DNA of 64,000 nt from contig NC_135795.1 in the NCBI RefSeq assembly GCF_051106095.1, positions 4,022,501 through 4,086,500 of the forward strand, read 5' to 3'. Source of the DNA: Pogona vitticeps. Lineage: Eukaryota > Chordata > Lepidosauria > Squamata > Agamidae. The notes below the pieces were generated by a model, which worked only from the letters and a program-made list of their open reading frames with translations, was not told the DNA's origin and made no database searches. A program made the position numbers and the translations under genes. Positions 54,101 to 63,204 of the stretch are shown here, one piece after another (position 1 is the stretch's first letter; every line of letters starts with the position of its first letter).

Positions 54101-57100
54101 GGTGCCAAGAAAATAAGGGAGTCAAGATCTTGTGGGATTTCCGGATCCAAATGGATAAACACCTTGAATGTAACACACCAGACATAGTAGTAATAGAGTG
54201 AAGAAGTGTCTGGATCATTGACATTGCATTTTTCATGGAGTGAGAAGCAAACCAATCAAAGAGATTCACCCGGTAGCGCTACCAGCTACACGAAAGGTAT
54301 ACCTCCCTTTTCTGTTCTTACGGCCAGAATCCTCTTGGTATTCACTAGGTGTGGAACGACAACCAGGTCACCTGCTACTTCTGAAACGGCAGCTCCATGC
54401 CGGGTACAAACCAAGACATTTTGGCCAGAGGTCTTAGGGAAAGGGCTGCCGAAAGGGTTCCACCTGCCCCCCTCTAACCCAGAGGGCTCCACGCCTCCGA
54501 TATCCCTCCAGAGAAGTTTCTTTCCTGTCTTCTCAAGGTGTGTTGTGCAAGGATGGTAGGTACCTCATCCAGGGTATGGGCGTCCATGAGGGTCACGATG
54601 TACTTGGAAGGTCCCACAAAGGCCAAGAGACGCCCGTCGCCGCTGACGGACAACGCGTCAGGACCGTGTTCGGCTTCTTGAGACACGACGTTAGCTGAAA
54701 GGCAAGTAAGGGATGTTGTGAAATATGAGAAGCGGGGGGGGGAGGAAAATAGGACCAAGACATATTGCCAGTCACGGGGGCACTGAAGCCGTAACACGCC
54801 AAGCATTCAAAGCATTATTTACCCATGAGAAAAGACACGGAAATGCTAAAGCTAGTGCCAGACTATAATTGCAACATGTGAGCAGGCTACAGTAGGACGC
54901 ACCCCCCAATCCGCAGGATCGTATCCGCAGATTCAGTTATCCGCTTCCTGAAAATATTAAATCAACCCCCCCCAGACATTTTGTTGTTTAGTCGTTTAGT
55001 CGTGTCCGACTCTTTGTGACCCCATGGACCAGAGCACGCCAGGCCCTCCTGTCTTCCACTGCCTCCTGGAGTCTGGTCAAATTCATGTTGGTCGCTTCGG
55101 TGACAACGTCCAACCATCTCCTCCTCTGCCGTCCCCTTCTCCTCTTACCCTCACACTTTCCCAACATCAGGGTCTTTTCCAGGGAGTCTTCTCTTCTCAT
55201 GAGATGGCCAAAGGATTGGAGCCTCAGCTTCAGGATCTGTCCTTCCAGTGAGCACTCAGGGTTGATTTCCCCCCAGAAGTACATATAAACCACAATGTAG
55301 TTACAAGCACTGCCCACTAGGGGGATCCAGAGACCATGCTATGCATAGGGTTCACTATCATCCACGGTTTCTGGCATTCACGGGGCAGGAGCTTGTAACC
55401 AATGCCCTGCAGATACAGTATGTATTTCCAACCCATAACCCCTTTCTTATTGGACTCTATGTGGCCAAGCTTCAGGCATCGTTGGGAGGCATCGTTCCTG
55501 CTTCGGGACCCTCCTGGACCCGCATCAGCCCCTCCAGATGAAACAGGAAATGACACCCCCCCTTTGATGTTAGGCCAAGCACCTCCACATCGACGCGAAC
55601 GCCGCCCACGGTAAGGCTTACCGAGAACTCGGACAATGTGGCTTTTCTGGACGGCGCAGTTGTAAAGAGCCAGGGTCCCGTGCGCGCAGCAGCTGTACAT
55701 GAAGTTTCCGTCTGGAGAGAAGGCCAGCCCCGTGATGGAGCCTCGGTGCTGCCTGGAAAATGTCCCGGAAAGGGCAGGGAAACAGGGAAGACGGAGGTTG
55801 AAGCCGACCCACCCCTTTCAAGCGTTAAGGCTTACACGGGTCGGCTGGGCTGATCGAAACCTAGCTCCCACAAGGCAAGGGGCTAATGGTGCGCGCCCTT
55901 ACGACGAGGCAGAGATTGAACATCCTGACCATGTCCTCGTAAAGTCCTCCTTCTGTTGAGATATCCGACAGGATATTCTCCAGCCGATACTGCAACCATT
56001 TCAAGGGAGGTCCAGAGGATTTTATGTCGGGCTCTTACTCTTGATCAAGAAATCTGACATAACTAAAGCAACGCCAGATGCTTAGTAACGGTGTGTATTG
56101 CCCACCCATCTCCTCCGTCCCGTGAAACTACGGAGATCCTATCAAGTTGAGTCCTATTGCAATGGGCTGTGCTTTTTAAATCAGATTTTCGGGTTATACT
56201 ACTATTTAGAATAACAATATTCGAATACATATCTGCTGGTCAATGACCATCCTATAGATCAGACTCGCAATCAAGATAAGGGGAGGACACGGGGCGGGCC
56301 GTCTGGGCTTTGGGCGACAAGACGGCCCTTGCTTGGTGGGAGGCATCTCTAACGAAAGATTAGGGCGGTGTTCCTGTTTCATTAAAGGCTAGTAAGGCAC
56401 TTTTATTACATAACAAGCAATTATTATTTATTTTTTTATTTTCCCTAATTTTATTTTCTATTATTTTATTTTCTCTTTTCTATTATTTTATTTTCTATTA
56501 TTTTCTATTATTTTATTATATTTTATTTTATACCACCCATCCGGCTGGTGGCCACTCGCTACAAGCACTTTCCAACAAACACAGCAATCCCAATCTGATG
56601 GGAACAGAAAATAAAAATAATAAAACACAAATGCACAATACCATCGAAAGCACGAAAAGACACTGAAATCAACATTTAAAACGGCAGACCTGATCAAATT
56701 TGGCGAATTAAACTCCGCTGACTCGGCAGGTCTATTGTGATGCACAAAACACTTCACACATATTTTTGGGGGGTCTGGAAGGAACCTCATTCCAAACCAG
56801 CACCCACTTCCCCTTGGGCTGCTTTTTAACACATGATCAGTGCTGGAAATCTGAAATGGGAAGCCACGTAAAAACGTACTTATGCTCTTCGAGAAGCCTG
56901 GAGGCAGCCAGGCTGATGGTTCTCACCACGCCGGTATCGAAACCGCAGGCAAAAATATGTTGAGAGGGGTGGAAGGCCACCGTGCAGGGCGTTTCGTCCG
57001 AGGCACTGAATTCGTACAGCTGCGGGCAAGAGAGAGACGCATCCTGATCAGAGACACCGGACAGCCGATGGGAGAGAAGAAAACGGCAAGCGAGGTCGCC

Positions 57101-60100
57101 TCTTGCCGTTTCAGCTCACACCCCGTGACAAGCAAATAAACTAGGCAGCCCTCAAATCCACCTGAATGAAAAATGGGAACTAAAGTTAAAACTACAAGCC
57201 ATGTTTCCTTCGCCTTCCAAAAATATAAAAATATGCAGAGTATTTTGCTGATTCGGGGATGCTTTACGCTCTTTACACCGGGAGTCTCCGGTCATGACAC
57301 GATTCCCCCCAGTAAAGATTCTCATGGGCGAAGGATATTAGATTTACAAGTCAAGACTCTGGACAACAAGTTCTCCCCCCCCCCAGCTGGTTCCGGATGC
57401 CAAGATTGAATCCCTCTGCCGGCATTACGAATAAACAGCCTTTCACATTGCCTGCTGCATGGATTCCATGTCCCAAACGCGGATGGTGCAATCCCGAGAC
57501 ACCGTCACCAGCTGCTTCTGAGATCCGTCCACCGAGAACGCCAGAACGGACTCCACGTGGGAGCGCATGATGGTGCAGTAGTCCCGAGACTGGATGTCCA
57601 GGCAGCCCACGTTCCCCGTGGCGGTCGTGCACAAAACCTTCAGCTGATCTGGGCTGATCCGAACGGAATTCACCGGGTAGTCGTGCTCTGGAGAAAGACA
57701 AAATGGCTTTTAACAATCACGACGGAGTCCCTGGATGCCTTCTGAAAGTTAAGACAGTTCTTAATGTTGACTTGCTTTTAACTGTGCAACTCTATTTTAG
57801 TTTGCATATCGTTTAATTTTTTACAATTAATTTAATTAATTCCTACAGATTGTCATGCTTACGCTCACATAAAGGAACTCAAGCATCACCACCGCGTTCC
57901 AGCCTAGAAAAAGCTGATCGCCACCCATCTGCCTCCCAAAGAGCGCCTCGTCTTTTCAGTTTGCAATCCTGACGGCTGGCCCCTTCTAATTCTGGATCCC
58001 AGCCACTACGTGTGGTTCTCCGGAGATGGTTGGACTACAATTCCCATCCGCCCTGGCTGGCATAGTGATGAGGGATGATGAGAACGGCAGCCTTACGTCT
58101 AGGGAGACGTAGACAGGAGGAACCCCATGTCCAAGGGATTAGTATCCACTGTTTCACTTATCCACAGTCTGCAAATGTTAAAAATATTGAAAGGAAAGAA
58201 AACACCTAGAAATCCATACCGTATTTTTCCGTGTATAAGACAATACTTTTGTCTAAAAACTTTAGACTAAAAATCGAAGGTTGTCTTATACATGGAAGCA
58301 AGCTGAGGAGAGAAACAATTGCAAAACTGCTCAGATTGAACAGGGACTTGTAATGTCCAATTTTGGGTTAGAAAAGTCTTATACATGGGGGCGTCTTATA
58401 CACAGAAAAACTATGTATTTACCAATTATGGCCATTAGAAGGAGCCAGAGATTTCCACTGTGACCAGTCTCTGGCTCCCTCTAGTGGCCAGTCCTGGTAA
58501 TATATGGTGAAAACACATATTCTCTGGATTTTTCTTTTCTTTTACACTATGTATAGAGTTCACTATTATCCACAATTTTCAGGATTTGCCGGGGGGGGTG
58601 TAGAATCAATCCCCTGCAGATACAGGATCCTATTGTATTCCTCACCCCTCCTCTTTACTGGTGACAGTATAACAGAATTCATTAAAAAAATTAAGGTTCA
58701 AGACAAAAATTCTGCCACAACTGTGTAAAGAGCCCGACGCCACCAAGCAATCGGGCGTGTGAGAGACTCTCTTATCTCGCTTTGCAAGAGCTGGGTGAAA
58801 CCCATATGCAGCCCCAGGAGTGGGTGGCGCTGTACGCACCTGCCTCTAAGATCACTTCAGAGAAATCCAGCGGCCACAAACGCAGGTACCCGTCTTCAGA
58901 GGCCGTGGCGCAGAAATTCGGGGAGAGGCATATACTGTTTAGTGCAATCCCAGGACCTAAAAGTACAAAGATACATACACTAAGCTTCCGGACGCACAAG
59001 AACTGTAAATGAGACCCCACCCTCCAGGAAGTCCAAAACACGTCCTCCAGCTATCAGTGGTATGAAATCGGGAGATTCTCTAAGCCTTCATCTGCTGTGG
59101 GACAGTTCTGAAATTCAAAGGCCCACTAATGTAGTCCTCCTGTATCCACTAGAAACAATACAGTAGGGGGCCCCTATCCACAGGACCAGTATCAGCTGAT
59201 TCACTTATCCGTTACCTGAAAATACAAAATTTAAAAACCCCAGAAATACATATGTGTTTCCAGAGTGTATTTACGAGAACTGGCCACTAGAGGGAGACAG
59301 AGACCATGCAATGTATAGTGTTCCGTACTTCCACATTTTCCAGCATCCACGGAGGGAGGGCTTGGAATTCATCCCCCATAGATACCATGGTCTCATTGCA
59401 CTAGTTCCTGGGAATGTGAACAGAAGGATACTGTTCTATTTTGTGTTTCCTTATAGGTTTTCCCAGTGGACACCGGCTGGTCTCTGTGGAAACGATGCTA
59501 GACTAGATGATTTCCTAGTGTTAAGGAGCTCTTATATTTTTACTGGATGAGTGCTAAATTCCACGTCACCCTTGGGCTCCCAATGGTCTGCAAACTCCCC
59601 AAGAGGTAAGGCTAACTCCTGGAGAGTTTGGTGGTTTAGGCCTTGGACTGCCGAGCCAGTGGCTGGGAGTTCGATTCTCCACTGGGCCTTCTAGACAGGG
59701 GCTGATCCTGATGAGGCATACATCCCTCCCAGCTCTACAAGCCTAAGATGACGATAATTTCCCACAAAAAGAAAGCCTCCTCAACTCTTAACACCGCAGA
59801 AGCCACACCTGAGTTGAACGTCTGCTTCTCTCGCCGATGACGGTGCTGTGCCTCGGACGGCAGGAGGCGCCGGGCGTTTCGGACCGTGACCGACTTATAA
59901 TCTATTTCCAAGACGTGCCCGCTTCTGCTGCAGACGAACCTAAGAGGACAACACTGTCATGAAGTACAGCAGAACCCACTATCCGCGGGATCCGTATCCG
60001 CTGATTCACTTAACCGCTGCTTGAAGATACTAAATTAAAAAAAACCCAGAAATACCTACTGATATATATTTCCAGGGTGTACTAACCAGACCTGGCCATT

Positions 60101-62835
60101 AGAGGGAGCCAGAGACCATGCTATGTATAGGGTTTAATACTTCCACGTTTTTCAGCATCTGGGGGGGGGTTGGAGCCAATTTCCTGAGGATACCGCAGTA
60201 CTGCACCATATGAGAAGTAACTAGAATTTCCACGCCTAAGGCACTCGGTTTAACTGGACAGGCAGAAGCACACAAGTGATAAATTACCAATTGCACTGTT
60301 ATCTTTGCACCCTTCTGATACCTGAAAAAAGGCTCGTTTTACATGCAAATAGAACCTGATCTGCAAAAGAATTAAACTCCAAGTTATCAGGACACATTTG
60401 CTATCTTATTTTCACAGAGACATGAAGTCCCACATCTCCGAGCCACGCGGACATGCGGAGATAGAGTCCCACAAGAGAACACTCAACGGGTGGGTTCAGG
60501 ACATGAACCAAGGGGCGAGGCAGCCAAATCTTACAGCGTCCGATCTTCCGGCTCGCGGTCTGCGGAGTGGCCTGCCTCGAAGGCCAGGTCAGTGAACTCC
60601 AGGGAACGGTATTCGCCCAAATTTACCGGGCAGGAGCGCAGGGCCCCGCTCCGGACTCGCCACAGCCTCACGTTGTCTCGGCCGCACGACACCATCCTGT
60701 AACGAGAAGAGCAGGAGGCGGGCTGGAAGGGGCTCGTTTTACATGCCAAAAACGGTCCCTTCTTTTTCGGTCCAGAAAGGACACACATGGGTTTGAAGCA
60801 GGCAGGCAGGAAGACGCCTGATCCCGGCAGCTCTCCCCCTCTTCGCTTGCAAACTTTGCACCCTGCAGCGTGCTCTGATTCTCCCTCTCTCTCTGCAGTG
60901 CAGTTCTGCCGTTCAGCCGGAATGAAACACCCGTGTGATGATCAACTACACAAATCCCCCCCCCCACCTGCCGTATGAAAACTGCCTGCATGCACACCAT
61001 GAATCCAGTAAGAGAAAAACCGAAAAGCATGGCCCGTATTTTGAGGCCGGTAATGGATGCCCATGGCCGAACACCCCACCTCCACTGCAAATGAGCCAGA
61101 GTTAAGCCAACGTGGTGGAACGGTTAAAGTCAATTCCATTCCCACTGGCATGGGTTCTCATCTCCACCGATGCTCACAGGAGAGATTCCGCCGGCGCTCT
61201 TTACCTTGTGTCGTCAAAAAAGGCGATCTTTAAGGTCTGGATGTCCACATCGGTGTGGGCCTTAGCTAGCATCACCGCTTCCCCTCCGTGGGTCACCTGA
61301 ACAGTGTTCCACACAGCTACCACCTGCAAGGAAAGCAGAAGGCAACAGCTGGGGGCCGTGGGGGAGACGGGATGCAGAAGACGCAGCCTCAGATCCCTCC
61401 TCGAAATTGGTGGCGGACGGACTTATCAGCCTCTTATTCTGCATTGGACCCAACTCCATTTTAATGGGGGGGGGGAATCCAATTCATCCTTTAAAATGAA
61501 AATTTACAGTAGGAAGCCCCTTATTCGTGGGATCAGGATCCACGGATTCACTCATCAGCGGTCTAAAAATATTACAAGAAAAGCATAAAGCCACTCCTTT
61601 TCAGTTTATAAATGGGAGAGACCGTGTGTTGTAAAAGATGAAGTGCTAAGCGAGGGTTTCGGAGGCCTGGGTTTGCATCCCCACTCCAACCATGGATGCA
61701 AGGGGGGGCGGCCATGGTAAGACCATTTCTTAAACATCTCACCTACTTCGAAAACTCTGTTACGGCAGCCCTAAGTCGGGGGGGGGGTGTCCCTTGACAG
61801 CATGTACAGGTATAAATAGAATTAGGAAAAACCCTCCATGATTTCCTCAGGTACACTGATGCATTTCTAGACAAGCCGAACATGACCCTAGTGAATCCTT
61901 CTATGATGGGAAAGGACACTTCAATCGCAGGGAGGCTTATTAAAACGATACAAATGGGAATGACAAAAAAAAAGACAGACTAACAATAGGACCTCTGAAT
62001 CTACGGCCATCTGTTTTGCAGAAAACACAGAGGGGCACTTTTGACTCTGCAAAGGACACCACGCTGTTCCACTCACTGTTTTCCCGTGCCGGTCCTTCCC
62101 GGTGCCACAAAGGATGCTCCCGCTGTAGGAAAAGCTGAAAAAGAACCAAGGGTCCAAATGTGCATTTCATGCTGAAGGCTCCCGGTTCCCCACCCAGGAT
62201 CCTCCAGTTAGCAGCGTGGCATAGAAAGCTTTCTATCGAACAGAGATTTCCTTGTGCCACCCAGGGAAGATAATTCTCGATTTCCTAGACCCTTTATACA
62301 AATCGGCTGAAACCACCTTTTCTCCGTTCGGAGAAAACCCAGATCCGAAGTCCGTGGTGGGATAATCCTGACGTCCACTAAATGGGTGGCCTTTCTTGAT
62401 CCATCACACACGCTGCTCCTCTTCCAAGGTGCCCAGTCGAGATGGGCACGAACCAGCGGTTTGGGCTGGTTCGGGTTTTGTCCAAATGGGTCTTCAGCGA
62501 TTCAGAGCCCTGCCTCCTCTGGCAGCCGCCCGCTCAGAAGCCACTGCCTGGGGAGGCACGGCAGGGAAGCTGGGGCGCTGCCCCTGAGTGCGCCCCCGAC
62601 GGAGGAGGCGGGGCTGGGAACTGCCAAACGTTTGTGCGTCTGACGGATGAACCGGCAATTTGTGCCCATCTCTAGTGCCCAGTGCTTACCTGAGGCAAGA
62701 GACTGAATCCATGCCTGTTTTAAACACGCCAAGGCACTCTCCCGACGGGAAGTCCCAGAGACGCATCACGCTCAGCTGCCCCGTCTGCGCCGACGCCAAC
62801 AAAGTGTCGTTGCCGTTGAACGCCAGCGCTGCCAC
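36477..62835 (-). CDS. WDR90: WD repeat protein 90, last 31 coding exons
   Basis: Large WD40 protein of centrioles and cilia (POC16 family). Exons, 5' to 3' on the minus strand: 62835-62690, 62134-62077, 61323-61205, 60696-60535, 59939-59809, 58956-58840, 57687-57452, 57019-56880, 55752-55622, 54694-54564, 53599-53438, 52685-52557, 51529-51396, 51074-51037, 50856-50728, 50289-50116, 48924-48824, 48156-48054, 47499-47378, 46745-46586, 46127-45937, 45683-45515, 44756-44645, 43437-43266, 42774-42652, 42059-41879, 40527-40397, 39307-39161, 38477-38358, 37938-37854, 36634-36477 (TGA). They sum to 4212 nt, 1403 residues, with no stop. Matches to human WDR90 include [56 protein letters not shown] and [16 protein letters not shown]. 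The N-terminal CFAP20-like domain lies beyond the window. Confidence 0.96.
36672..37018. mobile_element. Family B MITE copy, two cores
   Basis: Cores GGCCACTAGAGAGAGCC at 36782 (+) and GGCTCCCTCTAGTGACT at 36850 (reverse) face each other. Ends near ACAGTAGCAGACC and GGGGTTCTGCTATA. WDR90 last intron. Confidence 0.75.
37999..38136 (-). mobile_element. tRNA-headed SINE with CR1-like tail, reversed
   Basis: GCAGAGCTGGAAGGGACCC, TCATCCAGTCCAGCCCC, GGGGATTTGAACACCCAACC and CCCCTGAGCTATCC show tail then head reversed. Confidence 0.88.
38516..38682 (+). repeat. L2 3' end expanded into (AATG)n
   Basis: ATAAGACACCTTGGGTCC and GTAGAAGTATTTTAAATGAA are an L2 3' end; from about 38598 it continues as a perfect (AATG)n run of about 85 bp. 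Confidence 0.85.
38683..39160. other. WDR90 intron, nothing recognised
   Basis: No repeat or exon I can name. Confidence 0.4.
39308..39977. other. WDR90 intron, nothing recognised
   Basis: Unique-looking intron sequence up to the family B copy that begins about 39978. Confidence 0.4.
39978..40307 (+). mobile_element. Family B MITE copy, two cores
   Basis: Cores GGCCAACAGGGGGAGCC at about 40094 and GGCCACTAGAGGGAGCC at 40175 lie in the same orientation, each followed by AGAGAC. This longer form seems to hold a duplicated middle. The right end reads GATCCGACTGTA. Confidence 0.8.
40528..41640. other. WDR90 intron, no named repeat
   Basis: A GA microsatellite (about 40530-40548), C and T runs, and GC-rich sequence. 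Overlapping open frames of up to 252 codons here have no recognisable domain and cross no splice-supported exon. Confidence 0.4.
41640..41872 (-). mobile_element. tRNA-derived SINE with L2-like tail, reversed
   Basis: GGCGGTTTACAATTTAAATA (tail), TACTCAGTTTGCCAACATC, ATCACGAGCAGAGTCTTGAC and a reversed head CCCTCGCACGGCGAGGC. A second copy is at 51140-51345. Its head ends within about 10 bp of a WDR90 exon donor at 41879. Confidence 0.75.
42310..42560 (+). mobile_element. Family B MITE, core deleted
   Basis: GCAGGACCCCTGTATCCACG left, ACCAGAACTGGCCAGAGAAC in the middle (CACTAGAGGGAGC missing), CCGTGGATACAGGGATC right. Confidence 0.75.
42775..43265. other. WDR90 intron, nothing recognised
   Basis: Ordinary sequence; no named repeat. 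Confidence 0.4.
43944..44462 (+). mobile_element. Family B MITE split by a hAT-like element
   Basis: ACAATGGGACCCCCTATCCG left, core GGCCGAGAGAGGGAGCC near 44071, right CTACAGTCCTACTGTA. The family D element at 44108-44361 interrupts it. Confidence 0.8.
44108..44361. mobile_element. hAT-like element, family D, with 8-bp TSD
   Basis: Ends CAAGGTCCCCAACCCCTG and AGGTTGGGGACCCCTG are inverted. They are flanked by ATGTACAG (44100-44107) and ATGTATAG (44362-44369), an 8-bp duplication with one change, as hAT elements make. The interior is C-rich and non-coding. Confidence 0.82.
44823..44961 (+). mobile_element. tRNA-headed SINE with CR1-like tail
   Basis: GAGAGCTCAGAGGTTTGAGG, GTTGGGAGTTCGATTTCCCC, GGGGCTGGACTCGATC and AGCTCTGCAGTTCTAAGATG. 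Confidence 0.88.
44970..45093. repeat. Foldback of about 50-bp arms
   Basis: TATGACATGTCA with CATTTTCTCTGCAACCTACA on the left is mirrored on the right by AACATAGGTTGCCGG ... AAATATGACATGTCATA. The arms are imperfect and the loop is short (around 45023-45037). Confidence 0.8.
45097..45171. repeat. (ATT)n microsatellite
   Basis: About 25 uninterrupted ATT units directly after the foldback. Poly-Asn or poly-Tyr frames here are artefacts. Confidence 0.97.
46276..46528 (-). mobile_element. Family B MITE copy
   Basis: Inverted core GGTTCCCTCTAGTGGCCC at about 46406, CTGAAAACCGTGGATAACAG and the right end GTGGATACAGGGGTCCCCA. Confidence 0.78.
46875..47117. mobile_element. Family C TA-flanked MITE
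   Basis: Ends CCGTATTTTTCCATGTATAA and TTATATATGGAAAAACACGG, TA on both sides, with the internal GGGATCAAAGC/GCTTTGATCCC palindrome shared with 11890-12129. Confidence 0.82.
47168..47312 (+). mobile_element. tRNA-headed SINE with CR1-like tail
   Basis: CCGGATAGCTCAGTGGCTGC, GGGAGTTCGATTCCCCCC, GGGCTGGACTGGATGATCCC, tail of (ATG)n. Confidence 0.88.
47607..47845 (+). mobile_element. Family B MITE copy
   Basis: ACAGCAGGATTCCCCTTATC left, core TGGCCACTCGGGGGAGCC at 47709-47726, right CACGCAGATACAGGGGGC. Confidence 0.78.
48285..48392 (-). mobile_element. Family B MITE fragment
   Basis: GTCGGGCCCCTGTATCTG, GATGCTGAAAACCGTGGAT and the inverted core GGCTCCCTCTAGCGGG; it stops where the family F copy begins. 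Confidence 0.7.
48393..48632. mobile_element. Family F inverted-end repeat
   Basis: Starts within GGGCACGAAATG, has TTTGGCGCTTCCAAGCCCC in the middle and ends CGGTTCGTGCTCATCTCTG. Confidence 0.65.
49088..49608 (+). mobile_element. L2-clade LINE, ORF2 end and 3' UTR
   Basis: Decayed words [20 protein letters not shown] and [15 protein letters not shown], then the L2 3' UTR with CTTGGGTCC and AAAGGCGGGGGTAAAAAC. Truncated at its 5' side and dead. Confidence 0.88.
49605..49797. repeat. (GATG)n then (GGTT)n microsatellite
   Basis: About 125 bp of pure GATG units at the L2 3' end switch to GGTT/GGGTT units. Met-Asp-Gly-Trp or Ile-His-Pro-Ser open frames are artefacts. Confidence 0.97.
51140..51345 (-). 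mobile_element. tRNA-derived SINE with L2-like tail, reversed
   Basis: GGGTAGTTTACAATTCAATG (tail), TTTACCGACCTCAGAAGGAT, GCTCGTGAGCAGAGTTTTGG, and the reversed head AACCACTGCACCACGAGGCT. It ends about 50 bp from the WDR90 exon at 51396. Confidence 0.8.
51667..52265 (-). mobile_element. CR1 LINE 3' part, about 600 bp
   Basis: Reversed CR1: CATCAAGTCCAACCCCAAGC, GTTAAGTTTTTCCTGATATT, CATTGTTGTGTGTCCTGA, CTGGACACAAGACTCCAGAT, GAGGCCTCACCAGTGCCGAA, CATTGGCCTTTTTTGCAGC. This is the longest CR1 copy here; non-coding and truncated. Confidence 0.92.
52770..53095. mobile_element. Family B MITE copy
   Basis: ACAGCAGGGCCCCCGTGATC left; inverted core GGGCTCTCTCTAGTGGCC at about 52948-52965; CACGGTTTTCATTATCAG right. 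A second core near 52890 is decayed. Confidence 0.72.
53640..54270 (+). mobile_element. R4/Dong-like LINE C-terminal fragment
   Basis: Frames read [40 protein letters not shown] with a CxxC...H...C finger (CRLC, H, C), then [24 protein letters not shown] and WIIDIAF. The ETEG, CxxC-H-C and NTPDIVVI words are characteristic of R4/Dong-type LINE ends. Frameshifted and 5' truncated. It lies in a WDR90 intron. Confidence 0.72.
54890..55420 (+). mobile_element. Family B MITE split by BovB
   Basis: ACAGTAGGACGCACCCCCCA left; core GCCCACTAGGGGGATCC at 55312-55328; right CTGCAGATACAGTATG. BovB lies at 54977-55268. Confidence 0.78.
54977..55268 (-). mobile_element. BovB (RTE) LINE 3' end
   Basis: The minus strand encodes [51 protein letters not shown] and [19 protein letters not shown], the BovB C-terminus, and ends in AAAGAGTCGGACACGACTAA. 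CCCCCCAGA flanks both sides (54968-54976 and 55269-55277), a likely target duplication. The 3' part is well preserved; the 5' side is truncated. Confidence 0.92.
55760..56879. other. WDR90 intron, AT-rich part
   Basis: About 56405-56560 is an A/T-rich run of TATTATTTTATTTTC units followed by CCACCCATCCGGCTGGTGGCC, probably a reversed LINE or SINE 3' end. The rest is not recognised. Confidence 0.45.
57020..57451 (-). other. WDR90: GC-AG intron of WDR90
   Basis: The 236-nt exon ends CAGCAG and is followed by GCAATG, not GT. The next exon begins after CCCGCAG with CTGTACGAATTC. Only this border keeps ESMQQ|LYEF in frame and aligned with human LATLQQLYDF. GC donors are a known minor class of U2 introns. 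Confidence 0.85.
58120..58640. mobile_element. Family B MITE with nested family C
   Basis: Cores GGCCATTAGAAGGAGCC at about 58432 (+) and GGCTCCCTCTAGTGGCC at 58473 (reverse). A family C copy at 58219-58416 (left CCGTATTTTTCCGTGTATAA) interrupts the left part. Right end CAGATACAGGATCCTATTG. Confidence 0.8.
59160..59400 (+). mobile_element. Family B MITE copy
   Basis: ACAGTAGGGGGCCCCTATCC left; core TGGCCACTAGAGGGAGAC at 59281-59298; right GATACCATGGTCTCATTG. Confidence 0.8.
59619..59755 (+). mobile_element. tRNA-headed SINE with CR1-like tail
   Basis: GAGAGTTTGGTGGTTTAGGC, GGGAGTTCGATTCTCC and CAGGGGCTGATCCTGATGAGG; diverged tail. Confidence 0.82.
59970..60200 (+). mobile_element. Family B MITE copy
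   Basis: ACAGCAGAACCCACTATCCG left; core TGGCCATTAGAGGGAGCC at 60093-60110; right GATACCGCAGTACTGCA. Confidence 0.8.
61506..61600 (+). mobile_element. Family B MITE left fragment
   Basis: ACAGTAGGAAGCCCCTTATT, GGATCAGGATCCACGGATTC and AAAATATTACAAGAAAAGC only. Confidence 0.7.
62434..62676. mobile_element. Family F inverted-end repeat
   Basis: GAGATGGGCACGAACCAGC left and TTTGTGCCCATCTCTAG right are inverted; GC-rich middle GGAGGAGGCGGGGC. It ends 13 bp from the WDR90 exon at 62690. Confidence 0.75.
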
Positions 62836-63204
62836 CTGCAGGCGAGGAGGCCACAGTAGAAATGGGCCCCGGCGTTCCCTTCAGGATCTGTTCCACTTTA
62901 ACCGATGGCAACCCTCGGCTGTTACTTCCAACATCTCCGGCTCTGCACGCAGGCAGCATGGCAAGAACAGCCCCACGGCTTAGACATTAACCCTTAGACC
63001 AGCCACGTAAATTGCACCAAAATTGCTACTCATCCGCCAAGGATGAAGATACAAGGCAGAGCCGTTGGTCTCAAAGCCAGTTAATGAATTTAGATGAAAA
63101 TCTAATGCATAGGTTTTCCACCTTCGAATCACAAAATGATGCAGTTGGAATGGGCCAATAAGGCCGTGAAGTCCAGCCCCTGCTCATGGCAGATTTCTTA
63201 TACA
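62836..63204. other. WDR90 intron at right edge
   Basis: Apart from a reversed CR1-like tail word near 63138-63185 (ATGATGCAGTTGGAATGGGC, GAAGTCCAGCCCCTGC), nothing is recognised. No further WDR90 exon was found between here and 64000. Confidence 0.5.

Larger units (their letters stand above)
56880..62835 (-). other. WDR90: WDR90 block 1: first WD40 part
   Basis: Eight exons carry blades ending [24 protein letters not shown] and TIRVWDM, then [18 protein letters not shown]. They match human WDR90 from about LALDGSSSLLASAQ onward. The exon starts [10 protein letters not shown] in phase 0, so the preceding exon lies beyond 64000 or in the unannotated right edge. Confidence 0.9.
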
